Shown: positions 23,484 through 35,021 of the stretch, in pieces
Position numbering within the stretch: position 1 is the first letter of the stretch
How the letters are laid out: every line of letters starts with the position of its first letter
Assembly (NCBI GenBank): GCA_051294375.1
Contig: CM119267.1
Coordinates: 12,281,644-12,345,643 of the forward strand
Source: Paraspadella gotoi
Lineage: Eukaryota > Chaetognatha
Reading direction: 5' to 3'
DNA length: 64,000 bases
Made by a program: the position numbers and the translations under genes
The notes under the pieces: generated by a model
Told to the model about the DNA's origin: nothing
The model's input: the letters and a program-made list of their open reading frames with translations, nothing else
Database searches by the model: none

Positions 23484-24009
23484 TTACAAATAAAATCATT
23501 GTAAAAAATTCAAAAACTTTGCTAATCTCTTACAACAACGAAAGAAAGGAAATCAATTAAAACTTTGTATTAGAATCTTATATCAATATATAGCAAAGGA
23601 AGAGACTGAATTATAATAAAAATATCAATGATAGCGATTATGAGCTTCTATCTTTTTTAAAATTTAAAAGCGGCAACAGTTACAGAGAGAAACTTTTAAA
23701 AATTAAAATAAATGTATCTTTTGGTTTTCTATTTTAAACTCTTTTCTACTCCTACGATTCCATAAAAAATTATATCCAGCTTAATCACTTACTTTCCTAC
23801 CCTTCACATTGATTTAAGAAAATATTTCTAAAAACATAATAATTTAAAGAAAATAAGATATTTTTTACCAAAATATCTAAATTGGAAAAAATTAAATTTA
23901 ACCGAATTTAACCGTTAAAATAAAAAAATTAACGATTAAGTTAAAACAATTTTTCACCGTTATTAAGGGTTAATCTCTAAATCGAACCCGCGGCTTCGAT
24001 TTAAACCGC

Positions 24010-24165
24010 GAAAATCCTTCTCCCTCGGGCGCCGGGCGCCGCCTCTGGCATCGCAATCTCCATCCTTCGTGCATCGAATTTTCGCCGTGACTCACCAATC
24101 CCACTTTCACGGAACGACCCTCGACCCTCGACCCTCGCGGAGATTTGCTTTGACATCTGCAGCTC
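24010..24165. other. GC-rich block next to E4
   Basis: Contains GGGCGCCGGGCGCCG, a palindromic GC cluster, and two-to-three tandem CCCTCGA units at about 24,119-24,136. It is repeated in the D1 second copy. No gene is evident. Confidence 0.4.
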
Positions 24166-24189
24166 CTCATTTGGATTAAAATGATGTTT

Positions 24190-24304
24190 AAATCGATAAT
24201 TCACTCTAAAATTAATTCTAAAATTAACTTTCAGCCTGTAAAATCCACTAAATATATACAGTGTTAAAGTTAATTTTAGAAAATGTGGAGTGAATTATCG
24301 ATTT
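24190..24304. repeat. 115-bp perfect-ended hairpin
   Basis: Arms AAATCGATAATTCACTC and GAGTGAATTATCGATTT pair over 17 bp, then, after a mismatched patch, TTCTAAAATTAACTTT pairs with its inverse over about 16 bp around a loop of about 30 nt. It could be a minimal fold-back element or a small-RNA hairpin. A copy with more mismatches lies at 28,062-28,190. Confidence 0.6.
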
Positions 24305-24439
24305 ATATACAGTCATCGTTACCCAACGTGATCATTGACATGTTTTAAGTCGGCCTCGAATGTCAGTATCAGTCATCCGAACTAATTACTTTGAAATTAA
24401 TACAACCATTTTAAGGATTCTATATTAGTTTTATAGATT

Positions 24440-25288
24440 TCACTTATTTAATAAATTAATAGTAAGCATACTTTTTACTTTTTCTTTCCTCATTCTTTAC
24501 ATCTTCTTCCTGCTGTCCTGGCGTCCCTCTCATTCACAGTATCCTATTTCTCCTTTACCTCTTTTCCTTCTCACCTCACTTGTCCTTCCTTTCCTCCTTC
24601 CACAATATTCCTCTTTTCCCCACACCGCCTCGTTCTGCCCCTTTTCTCAATCCCCTTTCGTTGGGTCGTTGAGTTGAATTTTATTCACGAGGAATTCGAT
24701 GCCGATTTAAAAAAGAAAGGATAAAATTAAAAAGTGAGGAAATGAGAAGGAAACTAAAAGGACAACATTGGTTTACAAAGCAATCAAAAGCAAAAAACAT
24801 CGGTTTACAAAGCAATCAAAAGCAAAAAACGGAAAAGTATGTACAGTTCTAAAAGTTATTGAAAACAAGAACGTGTATTTTCACGTCTATCACATGATAT
24901 GACATGACATGACTAAAAAATGTTTTTCGTGTATTTATGACATGCACTACATCAAAATTCCGTCTTTTAGTTTTAGGCATTCCTGAAGGCAGCGCTAGCA
25001 GTCCCTTTGATTTGAGGTTTTTTTCTCTCTTAACAAATAAGCAACCAACTATAGGCAAATTATATGCATTTTTAATGTAAGTGGGACAGAAATACCAATG
25101 GACCGACATACCGACCAGCCAAAAAGTTGCTATGCGAGTACTCGCGGCGCAACTTAAAGCATTTTTAATTTTATTCTTTTAAAGTTTACTACACAGCACA
25201 AGAATTCCAATCGCTTACAAGAACCCAATCAGATTGGATAGGGGGCTAAGATCTCATTTCTAACTTTGCCATGTTTTTTATTTCGCCA
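24440..25288. mobile_element. 850-bp insertion absent from second D1 copy
   Basis: The second copy reads ATTTCACCAGATGGG across this point. Here ATTTCAC and ATTTCGC flank the extra 850 bp, consistent with a 7-bp target duplication carrying one change. The interior holds a 30-bp direct tandem (GGTTTACAAAGCAATCAAAA, twice, 24,769-24,830) and no convincing ORF. Terminal inverted repeats are not evident, so the class is unknown; a deletion in the other copy is the alternative. Confidence 0.45.
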
Positions 25289-25579
25289 GATGGGATTATG
25301 CCCATCTTGGCAAGATTTTGGATTGCTTTAGCTTCTTTGTGACTTCGTTATCGTTATCATCTGCATCGGCGTCATGCTTTTTTTGTTATAAAATTTTGAC
25401 TGGGGCTTATAATTTTTTTTAGTTGTAATTGTAACATTTCTAATTGTAAACAATTGTAACATTTTTTTGTCTTTCTTTAATTTTTTTAAATTATATTTTT
25501 TTTGTCAGGCGCTGCCTCTTCTGATTTGTTTAAAAAAACGAATTCAGCTCTACAGCGTTTAGATTTCTCTTTTTTTTTC

Positions 25580-25614
<35 letters not shown>

Positions 25615-27013
25615 ATTTTTCTCTCTCACTCATACACGCATTTGTTTGTTTTATTTACGATGAATGATTCATCACATCAATGATTATCATTGCATCAATG
25701 AATACTTATCATGTAGTCGGCTGGGGGATACATTAATATTGTTAATACTTGATAATACTTACTTGTGAGTGAAATGAAACCCACGATTTTAAAGTCAACC
25801 TTTTTTGCTCCCAACTCATTGTCAGGGCAATCTTTTAACTGATCAATATAAAATTTGAACCCACATAAAAATTTAATGTGTTTATACTCAAGATAATGTT
25901 TAAAAATCAATGAAAAACCACTGGTTTTGCAAAAGTTTTTTAGTTACAGAGACGTATTCTTTGCTTTACCGGCGCTTTCTAAAATTTGTTTCCCACCCCT
26001 ATGTACTTTTAATTTGTAACGTCTTATAATTTAATAATACTCTTGTTTTTCAAAATGTTAAATTCTCTAGCGCGTTTTCATATGGTGAATTTTTTATAAG
26101 CGGGCAGTTTCAAATGGTATAAAAGAACAACTCCATGATGAAATGAAGGGAGGTAGCGAAAATGGAAAGAGAGAGAGAGAGAGATAGAGGAGAGAAGAGA
26201 GAGAGAGAAGAGGAGAGAGAGAGAGAGAATGAATCGGAACGCTTAAGAGGAAACTTTAGTTTTTAAAAAAGAGCTACCCCTGCGCTTTGGTGGAAAGGGG
26301 ACGTAAAAAATCCGGCAAAAAAGGAAAGAGGAGAGAGAGAAGAGAGAGAGAGAGAAGAGAGAGAGAAGAGAGAGAGAGAGAGGAGGAGAGAAGAGTGATG
26401 AGAGATCGGAACGCTAAAGAGGAAGCCTTAGTTTTTAAAAAAGAGCCTACGCCCTGCGCTTTGGTGGAGAGGGGACTAAACAAATCCGGCACAAAAACAC
26501 ATCTCCTGGAAAAGAAGAGAGTGAGAGAGAAGAAGAAGAAGCAGAGAGAGAGAGAGGATAATAGCAGGCTAAGAGCGTTTAGCTTGTGTCCGCAATTTGG
26601 CCCATTTAACAAAATGCGATTCGGTCCCCGACGAAACGGTTTTCTCTCGGGCGCAGCGCGGGGCGAGTAGCGGCGGACGGCAGCGCGGCGTAGCGGACGG
26701 CAGCGGCGTCGGCAAGTGGTTTTGATCCGGCCTCGCCGCTACTGCGTTCCTCTGGATTTAAGTCGTCTAATTGCGAATTCACATCCACCCCCTCTTCTTT
26801 TTTTTTCTAGAGGCACTCGTGGACGGGAATCGAACTAGAGTTTCCTTAACCGCGTTAAATTTTTCTACAACGTCGGGTTAACTGTTAAAAAATCGACCTT
26901 TTTTAACCGTTCCGGTTAAAATCGGTTAATTTTAGTGACTTAGCTTGTTTGATAATATAAAATGCATTAGAAAAGTTTTTGGGAATTTTTTTACAACGAT
27001 TTTATTTGTAATA

Positions 27014-27056
27014 AAGCGACAGGTTCTGCTCACTATGTTCGAGCCTTCATCAGCTC
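27014..27056 (-). ncRNA. Hammerhead-like motif, noisy left arm
   Basis: Minus strand: GAGCTGATGAAGGCTCGAAC...GTGAGC, then AGAACCTGTCGCTTTATTAC. The GAAAC segment is garbled but of the right length, unlike 23,205-23,237. Confidence 0.35.
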
Positions 27057-27264
27057 CTCCGGTCTCATGAAGGAAAGGCATTTGCTGATGGTTGCTGGGT
27101 CATTCGGCCGTATCGGTAGGTCTGAGAGAAAATGGGGGGTGATCCTCCGTGTTAACAGTGGCCAGGTAATTGTACCTCTCTATCTCTTTACTCTCTCTTT
27201 CTCTTTCGACTCTCTGTCTCATTCTTTACTTTAACTCAACAAATGTATTCCAATTCCAAATGTT

Positions 27265-27315
27265 AAGCGCTGATGAAGGCTCGAAAATTGTGAAGCGCGA
27301 AACATGTCTGCTTTA
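27265..27315 (+). ncRNA. Hammerhead-like motif, noisy right arm
   Basis: Same as 23,434-23,483 with two inserted bases near the end of stem II (GAAGCGCGAAAC for GAGCCGAAAC). It supports the conservation of CTGATGA, GAAAC and CATGTC in this subfamily. Confidence 0.45.
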
Positions 27316-28613
27316 TTACAAATAAAATCAATTTGTAAAAATTCAAAAACTTTGGCTAATCTCTTACAACAACAAAAGAAAGAAGAAATCAATTAAACTT
27401 TGTATGTTAGAATGCTTCATATCAAAATAATAGGCTAAAGGAAGAGACTGAATTATAATAACAAATATCAATGAATAGCGATTATGAGCTTCTATCTTTT
27501 TGTTAAAAATTTAAAGCGCAAACGTTACATGAGATGAACTTTTCTAAAATTAAATAAATGTATCTTTTGGTGTTTCTATTTTTAACTCTTTTCCTACTCT
27601 ACGATTCCATAGAAAGAATTATTATCCAGCTTAATCATTACTTTCCTACCCTTTCACATTGATTTACAGAAAATATTTTCTAAAAAACCCATAATAATTT
27701 AAGAAAATAAGATATTTTTTAACAAAAAATATCTAAATTGGAAAAAAAGTTAAATTTAACCGAAATTTTAACAAGTTAAATAAAAGAATTAACGATTAAG
27801 TTAAAACAATCTTTCAGCCGGGTTATTAAGGGTAATCTCCTAAATCGAACCGCCGGGCTTCGATTTAAACCGCGAAAATCCTTCTCCTCGGGCGCCGGGC
27901 GCCGGCCTCTCGGCATTCGCAATCCTCCATCCTTCGTGCATCGAATTTTCGCCGTGACTCACCAATCCCAACTTTCAGAACGACCTCGACCCTCGACCCT
28001 CGCGGAGATTTGCCTTTGAGCATTCTGCAGCCCTCCTCATTTTGATAAAATGATGATTTTTAAAATCGATTAATTCACTCTAACATATTCTAAAATGTAA
28101 CTTTCAGCCTGTAAAATCCACTAAATATATATCAGTGTTAAAGTTAATCTTTAGAAAATGTGGAGTGAATAATCGAGTTTATATACAGTCAACTTTACCA
28201 AACGTGACTCTTGACATGTTTGTAAGTCGGCTCGAATGTCAGTATCAGTCATCACCGAACTAATACTTGAAATTAATACAGACCGATTTTTAAAGGATTC
28301 TATATAGTTTTATACATTTCACCAGATGGGATTATGCCCATCTTGGCAGATTGATGCGTAGCTCTTTGTGACTTCGTTATCGTTATCATCTGCATCGGCG
28401 TCATGCTTTTTTGTTATAAAATTTTGACTGGGGCTTATAATTTATTTTAGCTTTGTAATTGTTAACATTTTCTAATTGTAAACAATATGTAACATTTTTT
28501 TGTCTTTCTTTAATTTTTTAATATTATATTTTTTTTGTCAGGCGCTGCCTCTTCTGATTTTTTTAAAAAAACGAATTCAGCTCTACAGCGTTTATGATTT
28601 CTCTTTTTTTTTC

Positions 28614-28646
<33 letters not shown>

Positions 28647-28781
28647 GTCCTCTTCTCCCCTCTCTTTCTCTCCTCTCTATTTTTCTCTCTACACTCATAC
28701 ACGCATTTGTTTGTTTATTACGATTGAATGATTCATCACATCAATGATTATCATTGCATCAATGAATACTTATCATGTAGC

Positions 28782-29230
28782 GTTGCTAGCCCCGCTTAGC
28801 AGACCTTAGTGACCCTGTCATTTAGCATCCTGACCCAGTCCGGGTCAATACGTACTCCCTGCGGAACTAGGCTAAGCTGGGTGCTCACTCTAACTGCCCC
28901 CGCTTTCAGCTCAGGGATAGACGTTAGATCTTCCACTAGCGCTTATCAAGAGCCTCGCGAGTATTAACCTCGATGGCCCATGGACGTGTGAGATGCCCCC
29001 CCATGAACAGTCAGGTGGAATCGGCATGGTCGTCAGTTACCCGCTCTAACAACCTAGACCCGTGATGTACCACGCCTGCATGGTAGGTTCACATCCCACG
29101 TACTTACGCGGGTAAGACGGCCTAGTAAGCCACCTGGGGCGTGGCAACCCCTTCAAGCCTGGTTCCCAAGCCAGGACCCGTTCCATGGCTACTAAAGGGG
29201 GTTAATTAGAAGATTACGGATAGTTCATCT
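28782..29230 (+). mobile_element. SINE-like unit S2, copy 1
   Basis: GC-rich 450-bp unit sitting in an ATCACATCAATGA-type minisatellite: the array lies on both sides (28,735-28,775 and 29,231-29,535). It contains GGTAGGTTCACATCCCAC, a B-box-like motif, at about 29,080-29,097. A second tRNA-like arm, CCTGGTTCCCAAGCCAGG, is at about 29,158-29,175. The segment GCCACCTGGGGCGTGGCAAC is shared with the copy at 29,964. No ORF. A tRNA-derived SINE is the best reading. Confidence 0.45.
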
Positions 29231-29535
29231 TCAGGCCCACTTAGCGGCTTATCCACAATCAATCGCATTAATGAATGCTAATATCGCATCAAATAAATGC
29301 TATCATCGCATCATGTAGATAACAATCACCGCATCAATGAATGACCTATCATCACATCAATGACAGGACTATCATCGCATCAGTGAATGACTATCATCAT
29401 ACCAAGGAAAACTATTATCACATCACGTGAATATTATCATCACGTCAATGAATGTTATCGCATCAATGACATGATTATCATTCATATCAATACATAAGTA
29501 TCTTTCACATCAGGAATAACTATCATCGCGCTTCA
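29231..29535 (+). repeat. 21-22-bp minisatellite (ATCGCATCAATGAATGACT)
   Basis: About 14 degenerate units. Fragments of the same repeat lie before S2 and at 25,665-25,712. It may be either the target of S2 or its 3' tail expanded. Confidence 0.8.
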
Positions 29536-29963
29536 CAATCAGGTTAAACCACTGTCATATTCTAGCTTCTAATCTGTCTTTAGTAGCCATTACATATTTA
29601 CAATAATACATAAACCTAATTTCTATCTTTTTTTTGCAGATTTATGGTTTAACTACCAAACAATATATCCTGAGTTTCAATTACATTAAGAAACAGTGAG
29701 CAGTTTGACATGTATGTTCATTTTCTTATTTCATATTGATTCAAAAAAAAAGTATTTTTTGCTTTGAAATTTCACTTCATTATGATTTTACTATGAAATT
29801 AGAAATAAAAACTTACTGCAATTTAAAAATAATTTGTCTGTATTATTAAATAAAATACTTTATTTTTGTCCGGGATTTTTTTCATTAATTTTCCTTTGAT
29901 ACTAAACGTCGAGCGAAGATCACTATACTTTTAAAAATNNNNNNNNNNNNNNNNNNNNNNNNN

Positions 29964-30190
29964 GGCCCTTGCCTAAGTTCACCCCGCCTCTAAGCATGAC
30001 ACCTTCAGTCCTGACCCGGTGGCTCATGAGTAAAGCCATCACTATGACCACTAGTTAGGTTTCAATCCAACCGGTACTACCCTGCGGAAGCGTAAAGGGA
30101 CGGCCGTTAAGCCACCTGGGGGCGTGGCAACCTCAAGCCTGGTTCCAATCCCAGGACCCGTTCCATGGCTACTAAGAGGGAATGAAGTTA
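29964..30190 (+). mobile_element. SINE-like unit S2, copy 2 after gap
   Basis: Begins at the end of a 25-N gap. It reads GGTGGCTCATGAGTAAAGC (A-box-like), then GTTAGGTTTCAATCCAACC (B-box-like) about 35 bp later, the spacing expected of a tRNA-derived promoter. Then the shared CACCTGGGGGCGTGGCAACC segment and CCTGGTTCCAATCCCAGG. It is followed by the same minisatellite. Confidence 0.5.
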
Positions 30191-30399
30191 CGGATAGTCA
30201 TCTTCAGGCCCACTTAGCGCCTTATCCACAATCATTCGCATTAATGAATGCTAATATCGCATCAATAAATGCCTTATCATCGAGGCATGAGGATAACAAT
30301 CACCGCATCAATGAATGACATCATCACATCATGAAGACACATTCGCATTCAGTGAATGGACTATCAGATCAAACCAAGGAAAGACTTTTTCTCTCGGTT

Positions 30400-31897
30400 T
30401 GAATAACTCAGTCCCTCCTCAGAGGTTTCAAGTTGCCCCCTCGGAGTAAAAAAATAAAAAAGAAATCAAATAGAATAAATTTTATTTGATTACAAAAGAA
30501 GAATTTTTTTTCAGGACACAAGGCCAGTGAAGAAAAGAAAAACGGAAACAGTCCTCGAGAAATTTTCTCCGCTGTTTAGTTTTTCTCTTTTTTATTTTAA
30601 TGTTTTTGTTGTTTGGGTTATTCTTGTTTCGCTTCTTCGAGACGTCGTTTTTTTGCCTACGCCTCTCGTTCGTTGTTTGTTTGTTTGTTTATTTTTAGTT
30701 GTTTTTTTTAGTTTTTTCCGCCGATTTCTTTTCTTCCACAGACCGAAAACTAACCCGAGCAAGAGAGCACGTCCCCGCGGGGAAAAACGAGTGGTTTCGG
30801 TCTACGGTGGATACTCTGATGTTAGGTCGCGGGAGACATGAACGAGGGGACGCGGGGAACATGCTCCAGGGGGTTGAGGGCAGGCACGAGTGAGGATACA
30901 CCGGAGCAGCCCCTTAAGATAGGTTCGAGATCCGACCACGGATCGCGTTTTTACCTCCTCAGAAAATCCCTTCCTTCCTTTCCTTTTTGTCTTCGTCGAA
31001 ATCTCTCTTCCTCCTTCCTTTCCTTTCCTCCCCCCTCGTATCGCCCCCACACCCTCAAACGCTGCGTCAACAACAAAGAAAAAGCTATAGAGCCACTACT
31101 CGAAAGAGCAAACGATAAAGATGAGGGATGAAGATAATTTTATTCTACGCGCTTCTTTGTTCGAGATTGTCCGAGTGGAGAATACGAGGAAGCCAGGAGT
31201 TGTGGAAGACGACGACGAAGATGACGACGACGACGACGACGACGAGGCGGACGACAAATACGAAAGAGCTTGAAACCAGTGGGATACCGAGATGTTCAAA
31301 CACCCAATCAGCAGAGGTTAAGCGTCCACGCATTTCTTTGTTACGTTCCATCGTTGAAGAAAAGAAGAAAAGAGTATGGGCGAGGGAGAGGTGGGGAGAG
31401 AAAGAGAGGAAGAGAGAGAAGTCAGAATGAATAGAGAAAGAGGAAAATATCTAGAAAAAGAGGGAAAAGAAAGGAAAAACGAAAAAAATAATGTAAGTAT
31501 AAAAGAAGGGAGGGAAAAAAGTAGTTGGGAAGAAAAAAAAGAAGAGGAAAATTATCTTAAAAAAGAGATGGATAATTGATGATTTTAAATAAGGATGAAA
31601 TGGAGAAAATGTGAAAGTGAGGATTCCCGAGAAAAGTAGAAACTAAAAAAGAAAAAAAGAAAAAATAGGGGAAAAAAACAGACGACGATGAGGACATGAG
31701 GACGACGGTGACAACGTGAAGGTGACAGCAGCAACCAAGACGACGACTACGACAACGACGACGACGACGGAAGACCAAGAGAAATTCTGTTGTTGAAATG
31801 AGGGTCAAAGTTTTCGTCTAGACTTTTGTTGAGCCAAAACCAAATCGAAATGCAAAAGTGCACAGTTTAATCTAATTTAATCATTCTTATACGTACG
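30400..31897. other. Low-copy stretch, no gene called
   Basis: Includes a GC-richer patch (30,750-30,960), a (GAC)n tract at about 31,205-31,255 and long purine-rich segments. Open frames of up to 104 codons have strong compositional bias (Phe/Leu/Ser or Arg/Lys/Glu) and no domain I recognise. It ends at a 25-N gap (31,898-31,922). Confidence 0.5.
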
Positions 31898-31932
31898 NNN
31901 NNNNNNNNNNNNNNNNNNNNNNTTCATAGAAT

Positions 31933-31936
<4 letters not shown>

Positions 31937-32005
<69 letters not shown>

Positions 32006-32025
32006 AGGAGAGAGAGAAAGAGAGT
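31937..32025 (+). repeat. (GA)n microsatellite beside gap
   Basis: About 90 bp of nearly pure GA, starting 15 bp after the gap at 31,898-31,922. Confidence 0.95.
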
Positions 32026-32026
32026 G

Positions 32027-32530
32027 TAGAATAATAGGGATAGGAGTGTATAAAGATAAAAATAAATAGGCTTAAGCAACAAAAAAAAATAAATCGCGAA
32101 CGAATAGAAATATTGTCGCTTTATCGATTAACGCGACAACGAAGTCAAAGGTATAAATGCAGTAAAAGGCAGGAGAAAAGAGATGAAGGACGGGCGTGGC
32201 TCGCGTCTGAGAGTGACAGCCGGAGAGAAAAAAAGACGGATTGCGTTCTCGATCCCGCCGTTCCACTTTTTCATTATATTCGCGTCGGAGAAGAAGAAAG
32301 AACAAAACTCTTTTTCTTTCGTTGTCGTCGTCGTCGCGTTCTCGTATGTCGTCGTCGACGTATTTTTGTAGTCGTTGCTTTCCATACCGTTGTCCTATGT
32401 ATTGTTTTTTTTCTTTCTTCTTTCTTTCCTTTTTCTCTGCGGCGTGGAAATTTGATTCATGCATGATTCATGGTTAATAAATAATTAATGAATCCGACAA
32501 AAGATCGAGTGTATTCGAGTTGCCTCCTTG
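32027..32530 (+). repeat. 500-bp direct duplication D2, copy 1
   Basis: Repeated at 33,173-33,665. It contains GTTGTCGC and its inverse GCGACAAC around a 12-nt loop (hairpin), a purine-rich segment, GTCGTCGTC triplets and GATTCATGCATGATTCATGG, a palindromic stretch. Non-coding as far as can be seen. Confidence 0.8.
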
Positions 32531-32537
32531 GGTATTT

Positions 32538-32601
32538 TCTCTCTCTCTCTCTGCTCTCTCCTAAACGGTCTCTTCCTCTCTCTCTTCTCTCTCTCTCTAA
32601 C

Positions 32602-32632
<31 letters not shown>

Positions 32633-32730
32633 AACCTCTCTCTCTTCCTTAACTTTTCTGTCGCTCTTATTCCCCTCGCTTCCATACTTATTCCTTTTAC
32701 TGACTTTTTGGCCGTCAAGGGACAAAGGAT

Positions 32731-32795
<65 letters not shown>

Positions 32796-32800
32796 TCTAT
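32538..32800 (+). repeat. CT microsatellites between D2 copies
   Basis: Two CT-rich tracts (32,538-32,640 and 32,737-32,800) with short unique spacers. Ser-Leu frames here are repeat translations. Confidence 0.95.
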
Positions 32801-33172
32801 ACTCTCTCCTTCCATTCTCACCTCGACAAGGTTAACCCTACTTTCAATATTATCCATTTAATCTCACTTTTGTGTTTTGAATCCTCTGTAGATTTACTCA
32901 AATGCAATGAAAAATGATGACCGCGCTTCTCTTCTAAATGTTGCATCAAGCGGACGAGTAAGCCCGTTTTCTTGAGGGCCATCGACGAAAGCCGATAGGC
33001 TCCGGCGCGAGTTCTAAGGATGTAAGGCAACTATGGCACACTTTAATATTTGGAGCGGCTGGAATTCAGTTACGTGTTTATTCATATTAGCTTCAGTATG
33101 CGTCCTCGTACAAATCTTGAATATTTTTGATTTCTTTAGATTATTCTGTACTAATAATTCTCTCTCTTTGAG

Positions 33173-33665
33173 AGTGTTAGAATAATAGGGATAGAGTGAT
33201 AGAAGAAAAATAAGGGTTAAGCAACAAAAAAAATAAATGGAACGAATAGAAATAGTTGTCGCTTTATCGATTAACGCGACAACGAAGTCAAAGGGTATAA
33301 ATGAGTAAAAGGAGGAGAAAAGCAGATGAAGGAGGGGCGTGGCTCGCGAGAGTGACAGGAGAGAAAAAAAGACGGATTGCGTTCTCGATCCCGCGTTCCA
33401 CTTTTCGATTATATTCGCGTCGAAGAAGAAGAAGAACAAAACTCTTTTTCTTTTCGTTGTCGTCGTCGTCGTTCATCGTAGTTGTCGTCGTCGACGTATT
33501 TTGTAGTCGTTGCTTTCCCATCCGTTGTCCTATGTAGTTGTTTTTTTTCTTTCTTTCTTTCTTTCCTTTTTCTCGGGCGTGGAAATTTGATTCATGCATG
33601 ATTCATGGTTAATTAAATAATTAATGAATCCGACAAAAGATCGAGTTATTCGAGTTTGCTTTGGG
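33173..33665 (+). repeat. 500-bp direct duplication D2, copy 2
   Basis: Matches 32,027-32,530, including the GTTGTCGC...GCGACAAC hairpin (about 33,255-33,283), which is intact here. It leads directly into 310-bp units. Confidence 0.8.
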
Positions 33666-33667
33666 TA

Positions 33668-33935
33668 TATTATCCATTCATTTAATAAATAGCTATCTTG
33701 CCCTGACTTGGACAGCTTGGTGGTTTAAGGCCTCCATCACTCTACAAGTAATGACATAGCAGTCCCTGCAAGCTTTCAATCAAGACTCTCTCACAGTCTC
33801 GTTTATTCACTCCCAGAGTACCTGCTTCCCTATCAATGAAGTGGAAAATATTTCAAAGAATGTTTAATGTATGAAAAGACCACTCCCTTAAGTATAGATC
33901 GGGAATACTTATTGTACTCCGCACAGCATCAAAAT
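33668..33935 (+). repeat. 310-bp unit, tandem copy a
   Basis: Runs from TATCCATTCATTTAATAAAT to GCATCAAAAT; its first bases are missing. Joined head to tail with the next unit through ACAAGGAGCTGAATTTTATG. Not open in any frame. Confidence 0.75.
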
Positions 33936-34245
33936 ACAAGGAGCTGAATTTTATGAAATTGGTACAACCAATATAAAATTATCCATTCATTTAATAAATA
34001 ATCTATCTTGCCCTGACTTTGGACAGGCCTTGGTGGTTTAAGGCCTCATCACTCTTACAAGATAATGACATAGCAGGTCCCTGCAAGCTTTCAATCAAGA
34101 CTCTCTCACGTCTCGTTTATTCACTCCCAGAGTACTGGCTTCCCTATCATGAAGTGGAAAATATTTCAAAGAATGTTTCAATTGTATGAAAAGACCACTC
34201 CTTAAGTATTAGATCGGGAATACTTATTGTACTCCGCACTAGCAT
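33936..34245 (+). repeat. 310-bp unit, tandem copy b
   Basis: Begins with the junction and GAAATTGGTACAACCAAT, an inverted ATTGGT/ACCAAT around three bases. It ends TCCGCACTAGCATC. Two tandem units occur here, one at the mirror locus (46,519-46,820), and three at the noisy copy (54,130-55,204). Confidence 0.75.
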
Positions 34246-34598
34246 CGCATTAACTCTACAAGAATTTAACCCTTGATTCATGAATTCATGAAAAGTCCCG
34301 AAATGCGCTTGCGCAAGAACAGTAAATCCAACCTTTAATTCAACGATGTCGAATCTCCTCTTCCTCCATCCTTCGCCTCGTTCCCCTCCCTCCGCCCAAT
34401 TCGGATTCCTCCGACCTTCCCTACCTTTTCCAACCTTCCCTCGGTCCTACGCCGCGGTTCTCTCCCTTTTCTTTGTTCCCATTTATTTCCTTTTCCCTGA
34501 TCCCTTTATTCCTTTATTTCTTTATTCCTTTCCTTTCTCTTTTCCTTTCATTCTCGTTATCTCTTGATCCCGCTCTACATTGCCATTTTCTCATCAAT

Positions 34599-34599
<1 letters not shown>

Positions 34600-34644
<45 letters not shown>

Positions 34645-34665
34645 ATCTCTCCTCTCTCTCTATCT
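34600..34665 (+). repeat. (CT)n microsatellite in P2 left arm
   Basis: CT tract with CTAT interruptions. The mirror GA tract is at 46,060-46,140, longer by tens of bases. A second CT tract lies at 34,868-34,894. Confidence 0.95.
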
Positions 34666-34860
34666 CGTCTTCTTCGTTACCATTGTCGTTACCCAAAAAT
34701 TGCAACCATTGTTGTTTTTACTTTCTCCTCGTTTGTTGAAATTCCTTAGCAACCCCGGTCGCAAGTCGCACTTATTTTTCTTGCTCTCCTATTTCGTCAT
34801 TCATCTTTTTTTTGTTTGCTTCTATCGTTTTCTTGCTTTCTTTCTTGTTATAACATGGCG

Positions 34861-34894
<34 letters not shown>

Positions 34895-35021
34895 TCTTTC
34901 TCTTTCTTTTTTGCATTCCACTCAGGACATATAATCAAGTAGCCACAATTTTCATAATTATTTTTCCAAGTAGATTCGAAAAAACACCCGAAATAAAGAA
35001 AAAAAAGAAACGGATAAAAAT

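Larger units (their letters stand above)
23165..23523 (+). mobile_element. Ribozyme-bearing fold-back, subfamily A
   Basis: Inverted arms of about 75 bp (AAAGTTTTTGAATTTTTTAC at the left and its inverse at the right) flank about 200 bp that includes a CT tract. Each arm carries a hammerhead-like motif reading outward. The right-arm motif (23,434-23,483) is complete; the left-arm motif (23,205-23,237) lacks the GAAAC segment. Confidence 0.55.
23024..23990 (+). mobile_element. TIR element E4 (TTAACCGTTAA ends)
   Basis: About 965 bp with imperfect inverted ends of about 100 bp rich in TTAACCGTTAA and CGGTTAA. Left outer end GGGAATCGAACTAGAG resembles an inverted tRNA B-box (AGTTCGATTCC); the right outer end CTAAATCGAACCCGCGG mirrors it. 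The interior contains the ribozyme fold-back at 23,165-23,523 and an R1-type ACTC...AGCTTAATCAC module. Non-coding. Copy at 26,818-27,865. Confidence 0.5.
21998..25712 (+). repeat. Direct duplication D1, copy 1
   Basis: Repeated at 25,729-28,780. This copy reads cleanly; the second has many single-base indels. The second lacks 24,440-25,288. Contents in order: GA-rich tandem units, GGC/AGC triplets, E4 with its ribozyme fold-back, GC-rich block, small hairpin, insertion, GTGACG module and TC tract. Confidence 0.85.
26818..27865 (+). mobile_element. TIR element E4, second copy
   Basis: Noisy copy of 23,024-23,990 with the inverted B-box-like GGGAATCGAACTAGAG at its left edge and the TTAACC-rich ends. 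The internal ribozyme fold-back is retained. Confidence 0.45.
25729..28780 (+). repeat. Direct duplication D1, copy 2 (noisy)
   Basis: Same order as 21,998-25,712 without the 850-bp insertion. Indels fall in homopolymers and elsewhere every few tens of bases, unlike the clean first copy, suggesting uncorrected read sequence or a divergent haplotype placed in tandem. Confidence 0.85.
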
